Assembly (NCBI GenBank): GCA_019114585.1
Contig: DXFE01000109.1
Span: 1-59,596, forward strand
DNA: 59,596 bases
Origin: Gemmiger_A avium
GTDB taxonomy: Bacteria > Bacillota > Clostridia > Oscillospirales > Ruminococcaceae
Direction of reading: 5' to 3'
A program made the translations under genes and the position numbers. Each line of letters opens with the position of its first letter. Within the stretch, counting starts at the first letter, position 1. Of this stretch, positions 40,664-48,207 are shown piece by piece. Below the pieces are notes generated by a model. It was not told where the DNA came from, searched no databases, and saw nothing but the letters and a program-made list of their open reading frames with translations.

Positions 40664-41566
40664 TCACGCCACGGGCGAGAAGCCCACCGTCTCAAACACG
40701 GCCATGGCCTCGTCGGTGGTCAGGTAGTCCAGGAACGCCTGGGCGGCGTCGTGGTTGGGGGCGTTCTTGAGCACGGCGGCGGGATAGATCACCTGGCCGC
40801 ACATCTCCTCAGTGGCGCTGTCCACCACCTTCAGTTCGGCGCTGAACGCGTCGGTGCAGTAGATCACGCCGCAGTCCACGCTGCCTTCCTTGACCTGGGT
40901 GGTGACCTCCTTGACGTTGGAGCCGTAGGTGATCAGGCCCTCATTGGCCAGGGCGGTCTCGTCCAGGCCGTAGTAGGCCAGGATCTTCTGGGTGTACTGG
41001 CCCACCGGCACATCGCTGTTGCCCATGCAGAACAGCACGTCCCCGGCCTGGAAGGCTTCGGCCAGGTCGTCAAAGCTCTCGATGCCCTTCGGGTTATCGT
41101 CCGGCACGCAGAGGGTGACCTTGTTTTCCAGCAGGTTCAGCCGGGTGGCACTATCCACAAAGTCCAGGCCGTCGGTGTTGACCGAGGGGTCGGCCTCTAT
41201 GTCCAGCTGGTTCATCTGGGTCTGACCGGCCGAGATGAACAGGTCACAGTCCGCGCCTTCCTCGATCTGGGTCTTGAGGGTGCCGGAGGAGTCGAAGTTG
41301 TAGGTGATGGTCACGCCGGGATGGGCGGCCTCGTAGATGGTCTTGATCTCGTTCAGGGTCTCGGTCATGGAGGCCGCGGCAAAGACGATGATCTCCCCCT
41401 CCGGTTCCTGCTCGTCGGGCGTGGAAGCCGCCGGGGACGGCGCGCTGCTTTCCGGTGCGCTGCTTTCGGGCACAGAGGAAGAGCTGCCGCCCGTGCTGCC
41501 GCAGGCGGTGAGGGACGCTGCCAGCACACCGGCCAGCAGCAGCGCAAGAAGTTTCGTGTGTTTCAT
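40664..41566 (-). CDS. modA: Molybdate-binding lipoprotein
   Basis: A 300-residue exported protein: lipoprotein signal with lipobox SLTAC (cysteine near 22), a 30-residue Ser/Pro linker, then a bilobal SBP fold. The sequence has IIVFAAASMTETLNEIKTIYE at the start, the NFDSSGTLKTQIEEGADCDLFISAG block typical of ModA, and DCGVIYCTDA. It captures molybdate (or tungstate) outside the membrane. ATG 41566 is preceded by AAAGGAG. First gene of modABC, directly downstream of a candidate ModE-like operator. Confidence 0.93.
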   Translation of the reverse strand: MKHTKLLALLLAGVLAASLTACGSTGGSSSSVPESSAPESSAPSPAASTPDEQEPEGEIIVFAAASMTETLNEIKTIYEAAHPGVTITYNFDSSGTLKTQIEEGADCDLFISAGQTQMNQLDIEADPSVNTDGLDFVDSATRLNLLENKVTLCVPDDNPKGIESFDDLAEAFQAGDVLFCMGNSDVPVGQYTQKILAYYGLDETALANEGLITYGSNVKEVTTQVKEGSVDCGVIYCTDAFSAELKVVDSATEEMCGQVIYPAAVLKNAPNHDAAQAFLDYLTTDEAMAVFETVGFSPVA

Positions 41567-41595
41567 GGTTTACTCCTTTCCCCGTGTTACGGGGC

Positions 41596-41631
41596 AGTAT
41601 ATTTTATAAACGTGGATTTACACGCTTATAA
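41596..41631 (-). promoter_or_regulatory. ModE-like operator and -10 upstream of modA
   Basis: Inverted repeat TTATAAACGTG-GATTTA-CACGCTTATAA (41604-41631): 11-bp arms with a single mismatch and a 6-nt spacer. The AT-rich outer halves and size resemble ModE sites (TATAT-rich arms with a 6-7 nt gap). A minus-strand -10 TATACT (41596-41601) is directly beside it, so a bound protein would cover the -35 region. The obvious candidate binder is the ModE domain of the fusion protein at 47209. Confidence 0.6.
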
Positions 41632-41645
41632 CCATGTAAAGGGGA

Positions 41646-42581
41646 TCAATGGCGGGCGCAGTCGCCCACTTCGCCGCGCAGCAGGCCCATGGCGTGGGGG
41701 ATGGTGTCCATAAACACATCCATGCACTCCATGCAGGCCTTGGGGCTGCCGGGCAGGTTGATGATCAGGGTCTTGCCCCGGATGGCTGAGGCGGCGCGGG
41801 ACAGCATAGCACGAGGGGTGATGGCCAGCGACGCGGCCCGCATCGCCTCCGCGATGCCCGGCGCGGTGCGGTCGGCTACCGCCAGGGTGGCTTCCGGCGT
41901 GATATCCCGGGGACTGAATCCGGTACCGCCGGTGGTGAGGATCAGGTCCAGCTGGCGCTGGTCGGCCAGGCGGATCAGCTGGGTGCGCAGCGGCGCGGCT
42001 TCGTCCGCCAGCAGCAGCTGTTCCACCACCTCGTAACCGGCCTCCTGCAGCCGTTTGGCGATGGCAGGGCCGCTCTCGTCCACCCGTTCGCCCCGCGCGC
42101 CCTTGTCGCTCAGGGTAATGACCGCCGCCTGCCAGGGACGGGGCGCGGTGCGCGGTTCCAGGGTCATCTCGTCCCCTACCTTGATCTCGCCGGGCACCAG
42201 GACACGGGCAAACACGCCCTCCCGGGGCATGATGCACTCGCCCATCTTTTTGTAGATCTCGCAGTGGCTGTGGCACTCCTTACCGATCTGGGTCATTTCC
42301 AGCAGCACGCCGCCGCACCGCAGCAGGGTGCCCACCGGCAGGCTGCGGAAGTCGATGCCTTCCACCACCAGGTTTTCCCCGAACGCGCCGGGCTTTACGT
42401 CCGCGCCCCGGGCGTTGAACGCCTCGATCTTATCCGCCGACAGCAGGCTGACCTGCCGGTGCCAGTTGCCGCCGTGGGCGTCCCCCACCACGCCCCAGTC
42501 CACCGTGAACCGGGCCGCGGGCACCGGCTGTTTCTGGGTGCCCCGGGCGGGGCTGGTGCAAATCGCAATGACCTTTCCCAT
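41646..42581 (-). CDS. MOSC-MogA fusion protein for molybdenum cofactor
   Basis: A 311-residue fusion. Residues 1-145 form a MOSC domain (WGVVGDAHGGNWHRQVSLLS, then the cysteine-rich ECHSHCEIYKKMGECIMPREG), as in proteins that sulfurate or carry Moco. Residues 150-311 form a MogA/MoaB domain with LTTGGTGFSPRDITPEAT and LPGSPKACMECMD, the molybdopterin adenylyltransferase fold that activates MPT for Mo insertion. Cytoplasmic. It starts six bp after the moaA stop on the same strand and ends 80 bp before modA. Confidence 0.88.
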   Translation of the reverse strand: MGKVIAICTSPARGTQKQPVPAARFTVDWGVVGDAHGGNWHRQVSLLSADKIEAFNARGADVKPGAFGENLVVEGIDFRSLPVGTLLRCGGVLLEMTQIGKECHSHCEIYKKMGECIMPREGVFARVLVPGEIKVGDEMTLEPRTAPRPWQAAVITLSDKGARGERVDESGPAIAKRLQEAGYEVVEQLLLADEAAPLRTQLIRLADQRQLDLILTTGGTGFSPRDITPEATLAVADRTAPGIAEAMRAASLAITPRAMLSRAASAIRGKTLIINLPGSPKACMECMDVFMDTIPHAMGLLRGEVGDCARH

Positions 42582-42586
42582 TTGTG

Positions 42587-43555
42587 TTATCCTCCGATCT
42601 CACTCATCTTTTTTTGTTCGGTGATGGCCGCCGCGTCGTCAAAGCAATGGGCGCGGGGCTTGTTCCAGATCGCCTGCCGAAGCGCTTCGGTCAGGGTGTC
42701 CAGATCGTTTTTCCCGCCGCGCAGCAGCGCCCGCAGGTCGGTGCCCTCCCCGTAGCACAGGCAGGGTTTGAGCAGGCCGGTGCTGGTCAGCCGCACCCGG
42801 TTGCAGCGCTCGCAGAATTTATGGCTGACCGCGTCGATCAGGCCGATGCGGCCGGTAAGCCCCTCGGCGGCGTAGTAGTGGGCCGGGCCGTTGCCCCGGA
42901 TCTCCTCCACCGGATGCAGGTCGGGCCAGCGTTCTTTCAGGATGTGAAGAACGGCATCCCGGTCCGGCCCGGGGGTGCGGGCCCCCTCCCCGATGGGCAT
43001 GACCTCGATGAACCGCACGTCCACCGGGCGATCCTGGGCAAAGCGGGCCAGTGTCAGCACACGGCCCTCGCAGCCGGGCAGCAGCACGCAGTTCAGCTTG
43101 GTTTTGAGCCCGGCGGCCAGGCTGGCCTCCAGCCCTTCCAGCACGCGGGCGTACTGGTCAAAGCCAGTGATGGCGGTGAAGTCCGCCGGGTCGGCGGCGT
43201 CCAGGCTGATGTTCACCCCGTCCAGGCCCAGCGCCGCCAGCCGGGGCGCCAGCGGGGCCAGCAGCACCCCGTTGGTGGTGAGGGTGACCTGCTCCACCCC
43301 GGGCAGGGATTTCAGCCGGGCGATAAACTCGATGCAGCCCCGGCGCACCAGCGGTTCCCCGCCGGTGACCTTGAACCGGGTGATTCCCAGACGCACCGCC
43401 GCGGCAGCCACCTGCAGGAACTCCTCGTAGGTGAGCAAATTCTCATGCCGTTCCAGGCCTACCCCCTCCGGCATACAGTAGCGGCAGCGCAGGTTGCACC
43501 GGTCGGTGATGGAAAAACGTATGTAGTCAATGCCGCGTCCGAACCGGTCTTTCAT
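42587..43555 (-). CDS. moaA: GTP 3',8-cyclase
   Basis: A 322-residue radical SAM enzyme starting molybdopterin synthesis from GTP. The N-terminal cluster motif is CNLRCRYC (C-x3-C-x2-C with the preceding residue set ITDRCNLRC). The second cluster is CERCNRVRLTSTGLLKPC, coordinating C-x2-C...C. The C-terminal double glycine (SEIGG) needed for activity is present. The TGGEP motif (KVTGGEPLVRRG) is intact. ATG overlaps the moaC stop by 4 bp. Together with MoaC it makes cyclic pyranopterin monophosphate. Confidence 0.95.
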   Translation of the reverse strand: MKDRFGRGIDYIRFSITDRCNLRCRYCMPEGVGLERHENLLTYEEFLQVAAAAVRLGITRFKVTGGEPLVRRGCIEFIARLKSLPGVEQVTLTTNGVLLAPLAPRLAALGLDGVNISLDAADPADFTAITGFDQYARVLEGLEASLAAGLKTKLNCVLLPGCEGRVLTLARFAQDRPVDVRFIEVMPIGEGARTPGPDRDAVLHILKERWPDLHPVEEIRGNGPAHYYAAEGLTGRIGLIDAVSHKFCERCNRVRLTSTGLLKPCLCYGEGTDLRALLRGGKNDLDTLTEALRQAIWNKPRAHCFDDAAAITEQKKMSEIGG

Positions 43556-44037
43556 GCCTTGTCCTCAAAGCGGAAATCTCCGCTTTTGCCCCCGTGTTTT
43601 TCGATCAGGTGAATATCCGACAGCACCATCCGCTTGTCCACCGCCTTGCACATGTCGTAGACGGTGAGCAGCGCCGCCGACACGCCGGTGAGCGCTTCCA
43701 TCTCCACGCCGGTTTTGCCGTCGCAGCTGACGGTGCAGCGGGCCAGGATGGCGTTCTGTTCCGGCAGCAGGGTGAACTCCACCCCGCTTTTGGTCAGGTT
43801 GAGCAGATGGCACAGGGGGATGATCTCGGAGGTGCGTTTGGTGGCCATGATGCCGGCCACCTGGGCCACACCCAGCACGTCCCCTTTCTTGGCGCGGCCC
43901 TCGGCCACCATGGCAAAGCACTCCGGGCTCATGGTGATGGTGCCCTCGGCCACTGCGGTGCGGTGGGTGATCTCCTTGCCGCTTACGTCCACCATGCGGG
44001 CGTTGCCCGCCGGGTCGATATGGGTAAATTCGCTCAT
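43552..44037 (-). CDS. moaC: Cyclic pyranopterin monophosphate synthase
   Basis: A 161-residue enzyme acting after MoaA. Recognisable blocks are FTHIDPAGNARMVDVSGKEITHRTA at the start, KRTSEIIPLCHLLNLT with the catalytic-site residues, and TVYDMCKAVDKRM near the end. Complete length for MoaC (about 160). It is 5 bp downstream of the MoeA-like gene and overlaps moaA by 4 bp. Confidence 0.95.
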   Translation of the reverse strand: MSEFTHIDPAGNARMVDVSGKEITHRTAVAEGTITMSPECFAMVAEGRAKKGDVLGVAQVAGIMATKRTSEIIPLCHLLNLTKSGVEFTLLPEQNAILARCTVSCDGKTGVEMEALTGVSAALLTVYDMCKAVDKRMVLSDIHLIEKHGGKSGDFRFEDKA

Positions 44038-44041
44038 AGGG

Positions 44042-45067
44042 TTACACTCCTTTGCCGAAGCCGCAGTTGGGGAAATGGCATTCCGGGCAGTTCAGGCACA
44101 GGCCGCCGTTGCCCAGGCCCGCCAGCCACTGGGTGGTGACCGGCACATCCGCCAGCAGGCGGGGCAGCGCCAGATCAAAGACGGTGCGCTTGGCGTACAT
44201 GACACAGCCGGGCAGGCCGCAGACCGGGCGTCCGTCCTCGTTATACGCAACCAGGAACATCGCACCCGGCAGAACAGGCGCGCCGTAGCTGACCACCTTG
44301 GCCCCGGCGTTGCGGATGGCCAGCGGGGTGCGGTCGTCCGGGTCAACGCTCATACCGCCGGTGCAGAGGACCATCTCACAGCCCGCGTCCAGCATGCGGC
44401 GGATGGCGGCGGTGATGGCCTCGCTGTCGTCCCCCAGCACCTCATGGGCCACCATTTCGCAGCCGTATTCGGCCAGCTTCTGCTGGATGACCGGAGTAAA
44501 CTTGTCGGTAATGCGGCCGTAGAACACCTCGTTGCCGGTGGTGACCACGCCGTATTTCTTGGGTTTCAGCGGGGCCAGCTGCAGCAGCGGCTCGCTGCCG
44601 GCGGCCTGTTTGGCCCGCTCCATTTTTTCCTTTTCGATCACCAGCGGGATCACCCGGGTGCCGCAGAGCTTATCGCCCTTTTTCACCACAAAGCCGCTGG
44701 GACGGGTGGCGATCATCATTTCGCCCAGGCTGTTCACCGCCCGCAGCCGGTCGATGTCCGCCAGGAACAGGCCGTCGCAGTCGGCGATCAGCTCGATCTT
44801 GCCCTCCTTGGGTTCGGTGGCGTGCATGTTCGGGCCCTGGCACATATCCCGCAGGACCTCTGCCGCCTCGTTTTCATGCAGCTTGGTTTCGTCGTTTTCC
44901 CACACATACAGATGGTCCTTGCCCACGCTCAGCAGCACGGGGATGTCCTCCGGCTGCACGATGTGCCCCTTGCGGAACACCGCGTCCTTGGTCACCCCGG
45001 GGATGATCTGGGTAATGTCGTGGCAGAGCACCTGCCCCACCGCGTCCTCTGTGCGGATCAGTTTCAT
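44042..45067 (-). CDS. MoeA/MogA-fold molybdopterin-binding protein with Cys-rich tail
   Basis: A 341-residue protein. Residues about 170-320 form a molybdopterin-binding fold with VVTTGNEVFYGRITD and the GGMSVDPDDRTP loop. Residues 1-165 are a MoeA-like N-region but lack the full MoeA domain set. It ends in CLNCPECHFPNCGFGKG, four cysteines in 12 residues, which could hold a metal or Fe-S centre. Its family is regularly found with xanthine-dehydrogenase-type clusters and may insert Mo, replacing MoeA. It lies between xdhC and moaC in one run of genes. Confidence 0.85.
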   Translation of the reverse strand: MKLIRTEDAVGQVLCHDITQIIPGVTKDAVFRKGHIVQPEDIPVLLSVGKDHLYVWENDETKLHENEAAEVLRDMCQGPNMHATEPKEGKIELIADCDGLFLADIDRLRAVNSLGEMMIATRPSGFVVKKGDKLCGTRVIPLVIEKEKMERAKQAAGSEPLLQLAPLKPKKYGVVTTGNEVFYGRITDKFTPVIQQKLAEYGCEMVAHEVLGDDSEAITAAIRRMLDAGCEMVLCTGGMSVDPDDRTPLAIRNAGAKVVSYGAPVLPGAMFLVAYNEDGRPVCGLPGCVMYAKRTVFDLALPRLLADVPVTTQWLAGLGNGGLCLNCPECHFPNCGFGKGV

Positions 45068-45122
45068 GGTCGTTTCCTCCTTGTATCGGTACAGCGCGGC
45101 TCCCCGCGCCGGACTGGCTTGG

Positions 45123-46088
45123 TTATTCCGCGGCGCGCCGCGCGGCCCGGACCTGGATCATCTGGGCCAGGATGCTCACGGCGATCTCCTCGGGGGTCTC
45201 GGCCCCGATGGACAGGCCGATGGGGGTGGTGATGCGGGCAATATCCTGGTCAGTAAAGCCCTCTTCCCGCAGACGCTGGGCCGACGCGGCGGCTTTGCGG
45301 GCGCTGCCGATCACCCCGATGTAGCAGGCGGGGGTGCGCAGCATCTGCCGCACCACCTCATGGTCGTGCCGGTGGCCGTGGGTCATGACGCAGACGTAAT
45401 CGTCGGGGGTGATGCGGGCGCAGACCTCTTCCAGGTGTTCCAGATCCGCCTGCCGCACCTCGGCCGCGGTGGGGAAGGCCTCCGGCCGGGCATACTCCGC
45501 CCGGTCGTCCAGCACATGGCAGGAAAAGCCCACCCCCGCCAGGCCGGGGGCCAGCGCCTGGGCCACATGCCCCGCGCCGAAGATATACACTGTGTCCTGC
45601 GCGGCCAGGCATTCCAGGTACCGGTAACCGCCCTCGGGGGTATCGGTGAACCGCCCGCCGCCGCAGATCCGCCGGCCGCCTTCCAGCTCCCGGGCCGCGC
45701 ACAGGCGCGCGTTGCCCTGACCGGTCTTGTCCTGCTCCAGCAGCAGCCAGAGCAGCGGCCCCTCAGGGCTTTGCTCCAGAACGGCCCCGGGCAGGTACTG
45801 GAACCAGACCGTGACGTCGCCGCCGCAGACCATGCCCAGATCCCCCGCCCCCTGAGGGCGCAGCTCAAACCGTTCCACCGCGCAGCGGCCCGCCGCCAGC
45901 AGTTCCCGGGCGCGGGCTTCGCAGCTGTATTCCAGCTGCCCGCCGCCGATGGTGCCCCAGGCACGGCCGGTTTCGGTCACCAGCATTTTGGCCCCGGACG
46001 CGCCGGGGGTGGAACCGTCCCGCTCCACCGCCAGCACCAGCATCACGTCCTGCCCGGCCAGTTTATTCAGTTGTTCCTGCCATTCCAT
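45123..46088 (-). CDS. xdhC: XdhC/CoxI family Moco maturation protein
   Basis: A 321-residue protein. The N-terminal XdhC_CoxI domain has RDGSTPGASGAKMLV and GTIGGGQLEYS. The C-terminal Rossmann domain has YIFGAGHVAQALAPGLAGVG (NAD-type GxGxxA), THGHRHDHEVVRQML and IGVIGSARK. XdhC binds Moco, assists its sulfuration and inserts it into xanthine dehydrogenase-type enzymes. It lies just downstream of the HP-HD gene (21-bp gap). Not an enzyme subunit. Confidence 0.9.
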   Translation of the reverse strand: MEWQEQLNKLAGQDVMLVLAVERDGSTPGASGAKMLVTETGRAWGTIGGGQLEYSCEARARELLAAGRCAVERFELRPQGAGDLGMVCGGDVTVWFQYLPGAVLEQSPEGPLLWLLLEQDKTGQGNARLCAARELEGGRRICGGGRFTDTPEGGYRYLECLAAQDTVYIFGAGHVAQALAPGLAGVGFSCHVLDDRAEYARPEAFPTAAEVRQADLEHLEEVCARITPDDYVCVMTHGHRHDHEVVRQMLRTPACYIGVIGSARKAAASAQRLREEGFTDQDIARITTPIGLSIGAETPEEIAVSILAQMIQVRAARRAAE

Positions 46089-46109
46089 CCGTATGTACCT
46101 CCCTTTTGG

Positions 46110-47192
46110 TTACAGGGCGCCGCCTGTGCGGGCCCGGCAGATCTGCTCCAGCCGCAGCGCCCGGTTCAGCCGCCGCTCGTGAGCGGCCAGGGCCTCGGGT
46201 GTGCGGCATTTATCCCGGCTTTTGGCAAAGCGGGCGGGGATGGTGGTTTCTTCGCATCCCTGCACCAGCTTGTCCGCCAGGAACACCAGCCCTTCCTCGT
46301 TGGGTTCGGGCCAGTCGCCTCCCTCTTCATGAAGCGCCACCACCGCCGCCAGACGGAAATATCCGCTGCGGCGCAGCAGCCGGGCGGCCGCCTGCGGATG
46401 GTGGGGCTGATGGCGGCACAGATCGTGCAGCAGCGCCGCGGTGCGGACCAGATCCTCGTCCAGCACCAGGCCCGCCGCTGCCAGACGGCGGCAGATCCGC
46501 ACTGCTACCCGGGCCACCGTCTCCCCATGCAGCCGGGCGGGTTCCCCCGCGCCGCAGGCCCGCCAGAGCGCCTCGATGGCGGGTGGATCGGGCAACTGGC
46601 TGGCCGGTACGCCTGCCTGCAGGCAGCGCCAGCCCGCCAGGCCGTATTCCACCGCGCAGATGCCGCCGTAGGGCAGCGCCAGGCGGCGGTTCTGCCGGTA
46701 GGGCAGGCCGGTGATCCGGCACAAAAACGCCCGGATCGCCCCGCTGTGGCTGACCACCACCCGTTCCTCCTGCTCGTTCAGCGGCGCGGCGATGGCGGCC
46801 AGGGTGCGGCTCATGCGGGCCGCTGCCGCCGGGAAGCTCTCCGCCCCCGGCGGCATCAGGGCCTGATTCTCCCCCCGGGCGGCGTACAGTTCCGGGTACT
46901 GCGCCCGGATATCGGCAAACCGCTTGCCGTCCCACTCGCCCATGTCCAGTTCCCGCAGCGCCCGCCGCACCCGGATCTCCCCGTCCGGGCCGGCCAGCAG
47001 CCGGGCGGTTTCCCGGCTGCGGCGCAGGGGGCTGGCATACACCGGGGCGGGCCGCATCCCCTGCACCCAGGCGCGGGCAGCCCGGGCCTGGGCCTGCCCC
47101 TCCGCGGTCAGGGGGCCGTCGGTGCGGCAGCCCGCGCAGACCGAACCCGCCGGTTCCGCCATGGCATGCCGCACCAGATACAGACAGGCCAT
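46110..47192 (-). CDS. Histidine phosphatase-HD domain fusion
   Basis: A 360-residue fusion. Residues 1-185 form a histidine-phosphatase (phosphoglycerate-mutase-like) domain: LYLVRHAMAEP with the active-site His of the RHG-type motif, SPLRRSRETARLL, and the second histidine in VVVSHSGAIRAF. Residues about 215-345 form an HD domain: HGETVARVAVRI, then AALLHDLCRHQPHHP with the HD pair. The combination suggests removal of phosphate or pyrophosphate from a nucleotide or cofactor precursor. Position in the Mo island suggests a role in Moco or substrate metabolism; nothing in sequence names the substrate. Confidence 0.82.
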   Translation of the reverse strand: MACLYLVRHAMAEPAGSVCAGCRTDGPLTAEGQAQARAARAWVQGMRPAPVYASPLRRSRETARLLAGPDGEIRVRRALRELDMGEWDGKRFADIRAQYPELYAARGENQALMPPGAESFPAAAARMSRTLAAIAAPLNEQEERVVVSHSGAIRAFLCRITGLPYRQNRRLALPYGGICAVEYGLAGWRCLQAGVPASQLPDPPAIEALWRACGAGEPARLHGETVARVAVRICRRLAAAGLVLDEDLVRTAALLHDLCRHQPHHPQAAARLLRRSGYFRLAAVVALHEEGGDWPEPNEEGLVFLADKLVQGCEETTIPARFAKSRDKCRTPEALAAHERRLNRALRLEQICRARTGGAL

Positions 47193-47208
47193 CCCTCTCC
47201 CCTCCGTT

Positions 47209-48132
47209 TCACAGGCGGCTGCCGAAGTATTTCTCCAGCAGCCTGTCGGTTTGCTGTTTCAGTTCCCGCTGCATGCCCCGGTAAGCGGCCAGAAGCGCCC
47301 GGCCTTTTTCGGTAAGCAGGGTGTAGCCGCCCTCGCTGCCGCCGTTTACCCGGACCACCACCTTCTCCCCCAGCTCTTTCTCCACCCGGTTGAGCATCTT
47401 CCAGGCCTTGGTGTAGGACATGTGCATGGCCTCACAGGCGGCGCTGATGGTGCCGGTCAGATCGATCATTTCCAGCAGCTGGGCGGTGCCGGGACCAAAG
47501 AACAGCGTGTCGGTGCCCAGCACCAGCTGGTTGCGCACCCGGATGTGCCGGTCCCCTTTTTTGTGGAGCAGGGCCTCGTAATCCTGCGGGGTGTCCATAT
47601 CCAGTATCGTGCCCTCGTCCTCTACCTCCACGTCCCGGATGGTCAGGCCCGCCTCCCCGATGGCGCCCCGCAGCCCGTCCTCACCGGAACAGGCAAGCAG
47701 CGCGGGCACCACCGAACGGTGCAGCAGCAGCGGATGGCCGGGCTTTCCGTGGTAAAGCGGGCGGACGCAGTCCCCCCTTTGGGCCAGCAGGGTGCGCACC
47801 GTGTCCGGCTGCACCAGCGGCACGTCCGCCGGGGTCAGCAGAATCTTCTCACAGCTGTCCCCCATGGCAGCCAGGCCCAGCCGCACCGAATCAAACATTT
47901 GGGTCTGGGCAAACCGTTCGTTATGTACAAACATAACGCCCGTATGAGCAAGGTGCTCTTGGAGCACCTCGCTTTGATACCCGGTGACCACCAGGATACG
48001 GCTTACACCCGCGGTCTGCAGCACCCGGACCACGTTCCGGATGACCGTTTCCTCCCCCATGGGCAGCAGGGGTTTGAACTCTCCCATGCGGGACGAGATC
48101 CCCGCTGCCAGGATCACAGCACCATGCGGCAT
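47209..48132 (-). CDS. MobA/MocA-like nucleotidyltransferase fused to ModE-type DNA-binding domain
   Basis: A 307-residue protein of two parts. Residues 1-190 form an NTP-transferase domain: ILAAGISSRMGEFKPLLP (nucleotide-binding LAAGxSxRMG), LLTPADVPLVQ, and GHPLLLHRSV, as in MocA/MobA which make the CMP or GMP form of molybdopterin. Residues about 200-300 form a ModE-like winged helix: TGTISAACEAMHMSYTKAW (helix-turn-helix) and LNRVEKELGEKVVVRVNGG. Xanthine-dehydrogenase-type enzymes use the cytosine dinucleotide, so MocA-type activity is more likely. The DNA-binding half makes it a candidate regulator of modA and the island. Confidence 0.85.
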   Translation of the reverse strand: MPHGAVILAAGISSRMGEFKPLLPMGEETVIRNVVRVLQTAGVSRILVVTGYQSEVLQEHLAHTGVMFVHNERFAQTQMFDSVRLGLAAMGDSCEKILLTPADVPLVQPDTVRTLLAQRGDCVRPLYHGKPGHPLLLHRSVVPALLACSGEDGLRGAIGEAGLTIRDVEVEDEGTILDMDTPQDYEALLHKKGDRHIRVRNQLVLGTDTLFFGPGTAQLLEMIDLTGTISAACEAMHMSYTKAWKMLNRVEKELGEKVVVRVNGGSEGGYTLLTEKGRALLAAYRGMQRELKQQTDRLLEKYFGSRL

Positions 48133-48160
48133 ATCGTTTCCTCCGTTCCCAGGCGCGGCA

Positions 48161-48185
48161 GCCGCGAAGGCAGCCCCTTCGCGGC
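48161..48185. other. GC-rich stem-loop in the Mo operon
   Basis: GCCGCGAAGG-CAGCC-CCTTCGCGGC: perfect 10-bp stem in the 75-bp gap between the decayed FAD paralogue and the nucleotidyltransferase gene. No T-run, so more likely an mRNA stability or processing element than a terminator. Confidence 0.55.
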
Positions 48186-48207
48186 GCCGGGTATCCCTGA
48201 TTTTCTG

